Positions 5,721-6,471 of a stretch of 6,471 bases of DNA are shown in pieces (positions within the stretch are counted from its first letter, which is position 1; each line of letters opens with the position of its first letter). This DNA is from an uncultured Cytophagaceae bacterium (GTDB lineage: Bacteria > Bacteroidota > Bacteroidia > Cytophagales > Microscillaceae): the NCBI GenBank assembly GCA_937899305.1, contig CALDJV010001061.1, positions 1 to 6,471 of the forward strand, given 5' to 3'. Below the pieces are notes generated by a model, which was not told where the DNA came from, searched no databases, and saw only the letters and a program-made list of their open reading frames with translations. Both the position numbers and the translations under genes were made by a program.

Positions 5721-5746
5721 AACATTCTTGTGTTTATTTATCATCC
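5708..5746 (+). repeat. Inverted repeat spanning the recombinase stop codon
   Basis: GGATGATA (5708-5715) and TATCATCC (5739-5746) are perfect 8-base complements. AAAC/GTTT (5720-5723 with 5732-5735) could add an inner stem. There is no following U-run, so it is a poor rho-independent terminator. It may protect the 3' end or be a protein site. Confidence 0.35.
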
Positions 5747-5808
5747 TACATCTCAACAATAGGAGTTACTATTTTTCAATTGTCCTATACATCATGTAAT
5801 TTTACTTC

Positions 5809-5816
5809 TTACCTCA
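5809..5816 (+). repeat. Copy 5 of intergenic motif TTACCTCA
   Basis: This copy sits in the spacer after the recombinase, 60 bases before the ATG of the membrane-protein fragment. The local context is CTTACCTCAA. Confidence 0.4.
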
Positions 5817-5876
5817 AAACTACCTTGGATCACCCAAACAAGAGAGACATCAAATACCGAGGGAATTGATTGTATA

Positions 5877-6437
5877 ATGAAGTTGTTCAAAACAAAAAAA
5901 CATTGGAACCATTGCCTCATTATCATTGCCATTGGTTTACAACTTTACAGCACGCATTGTAAACCAGGGATTACCTATGATTCAAGACAATACTTATCTA
6001 CTGCGCACAGTTTTGCTCAAAGCCGTCAATTACTAAACGAGAAAGGAAACCATCACTTAGCCCATACTCCCTTGTATGCAATCATTTTATCTGGTTTGGG
6101 ACCAAATCGGATGCAATTATCCAAATACCTTCATGCTATTTGCTTGATAATCACCTTATGGTGTTTTATTTATTTGACAAATCAAGTGTTGCAGAGTGTC
6201 TATCTTCAATGGTTGTTTGCGATATTACTGGCAACTGCAACTCCTTTGCAACTCATTCATCATTTTGTGTGGTCCGAGCCCGTATTTCTGGCATTTCTCG
6301 CTATTTTACTAGTACTTTGCTATCGGTGGTTAAGCCATCCAACTTCACCATTGTTTTGGGGGATGATATTAGCGGGTTTTTTCCTGTGTTTGCAACGAAA
6401 TCCAGGTATTTTTGTAATACTATTGAAAACTTGGTAA
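5877..6437 (+). CDS. N-terminal fragment of a GT-C-like membrane glycosyltransferase
   Basis: The 186 residues are strongly hydrophobic. Likely membrane segments are at about 12-28, 82-101, 108-127, 134-150 and 158-183. The first outside loop holds GITYDSRQYL (31-40) followed by HLAHTPLYAIILSGLG (60-75). Later comes FVWSEPVFLAFLAI (130-143). This order resembles polyprenol-phosphate-sugar glycosyltransferases of the GT-C / PMT / ArnT type, where an Asp in the first loop is catalytic; D35 would fit. Family members usually have 400-600 residues, so this stops after about a third, at a TAA directly after RNPGIFVILLKTW. No other frame continues a membrane protein before the window ends. I infer a truncated, probably non-functional gene. 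The start is preceded by no Shine-Dalgarno sequence. It lies 156 bases after the recombinase on the same strand. The family call is tentative; a generic multi-pass membrane protein is the alternative. Confidence 0.6.
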   Translation: MKLFKTKKHWNHCLIIIAIGLQLYSTHCKPGITYDSRQYLSTAHSFAQSRQLLNEKGNHHLAHTPLYAIILSGLGPNRMQLSKYLHAICLIITLWCFIYLTNQVLQSVYLQWLFAILLATATPLQLIHHFVWSEPVFLAFLAILLVLCYRWLSHPTSPLFWGMILAGFFLCLQRNPGIFVILLKTW

Positions 6438-6471
6438 AAGTATTATTGATCTAATTGTTTCTTAAATAATT

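Noticed and set aside
5759..5788. ATAGGA...TCCTAT hairpin after the recombinase as a terminator.
   Set aside because: It has only six pairs, an 18-base loop and no following T-run.
6140..6454. A 104-residue plus-strand frame overlapping the membrane-protein fragment, considered as a frameshifted continuation.
   Set aside because: It is Ser/Cys/Val-rich and does not continue a membrane pattern beyond the stop at 6437, so it does not rescue the truncated gene.
1..6471. tRNA, rRNA or CRISPR array.
   Set aside because: No cloverleaf with a GTTCRA T-loop, no rRNA-like sequence and no regularly spaced repeats of 20 or more bases were found by eye. The TTACCTCA copies are too short and irregular for CRISPR.

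Overview
The window is AT-rich, with compact, mostly single-gene transcription units. None of the starts I chose has a clear Shine-Dalgarno sequence; they are preceded by A-rich leaders instead. Together with the style of the tyrosine recombinase (ending in an SPLDDI tail), this suggests a member of the Bacteroidota, perhaps a marine Cytophagia-like gliding bacterium. The phylum call is moderately confident and the genus is not determinable from sequence alone.

Layout. Bases 1-345 hold the 3' end of a broken plus-strand gene. A strong bidirectional terminator (375-411) separates it from three minus-strand genes. In transcription order these are a glycoside hydrolase family 64-like (beta-1,3-glucanase / thaumatin-like) protein (4680-3034), a TenA-like helical protein (2859-2170) and an unrecognised 474-residue protein (1852-428). 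The spacers between them are long (174 and 317 bases) and carry hairpins, so they are probably separate or attenuated transcripts rather than a tight operon. Divergent from them is a tyrosine recombinase (4875-5720). After it comes an N-terminal fragment of a membrane protein resembling GT-C glycosyltransferases (5877-6437). Both outer genes look broken, so the recombinase and its three divergent neighbours may be an accessory island.

How the genes might work together. The glucanase-like protein would act on beta-1,3-glucan, such as laminarin or fungal or algal wall. It has no signal peptide in either start model, so an intracellular role or a non-Sec export route must be considered. The TenA-like protein keeps most of the thiaminase II pocket but is not next to thiamin genes. 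No shared pathway can be proven.

The most unusual structural signal is an 8-base word, TTACCTCA (or its complement). It occurs five times, only in non-coding spacers, with at least one copy in each of the four spacers from the 474-residue gene to the membrane-protein gene. A recombinase divergent from single genes separated by hairpins and a shared short motif resembles an integron in outline. However, I see no attC core sites and no IntI-specific insertion, so this is a hypothesis only. The recombinase also has glutamine where the family normally has the first histidine of the HxxR motif.
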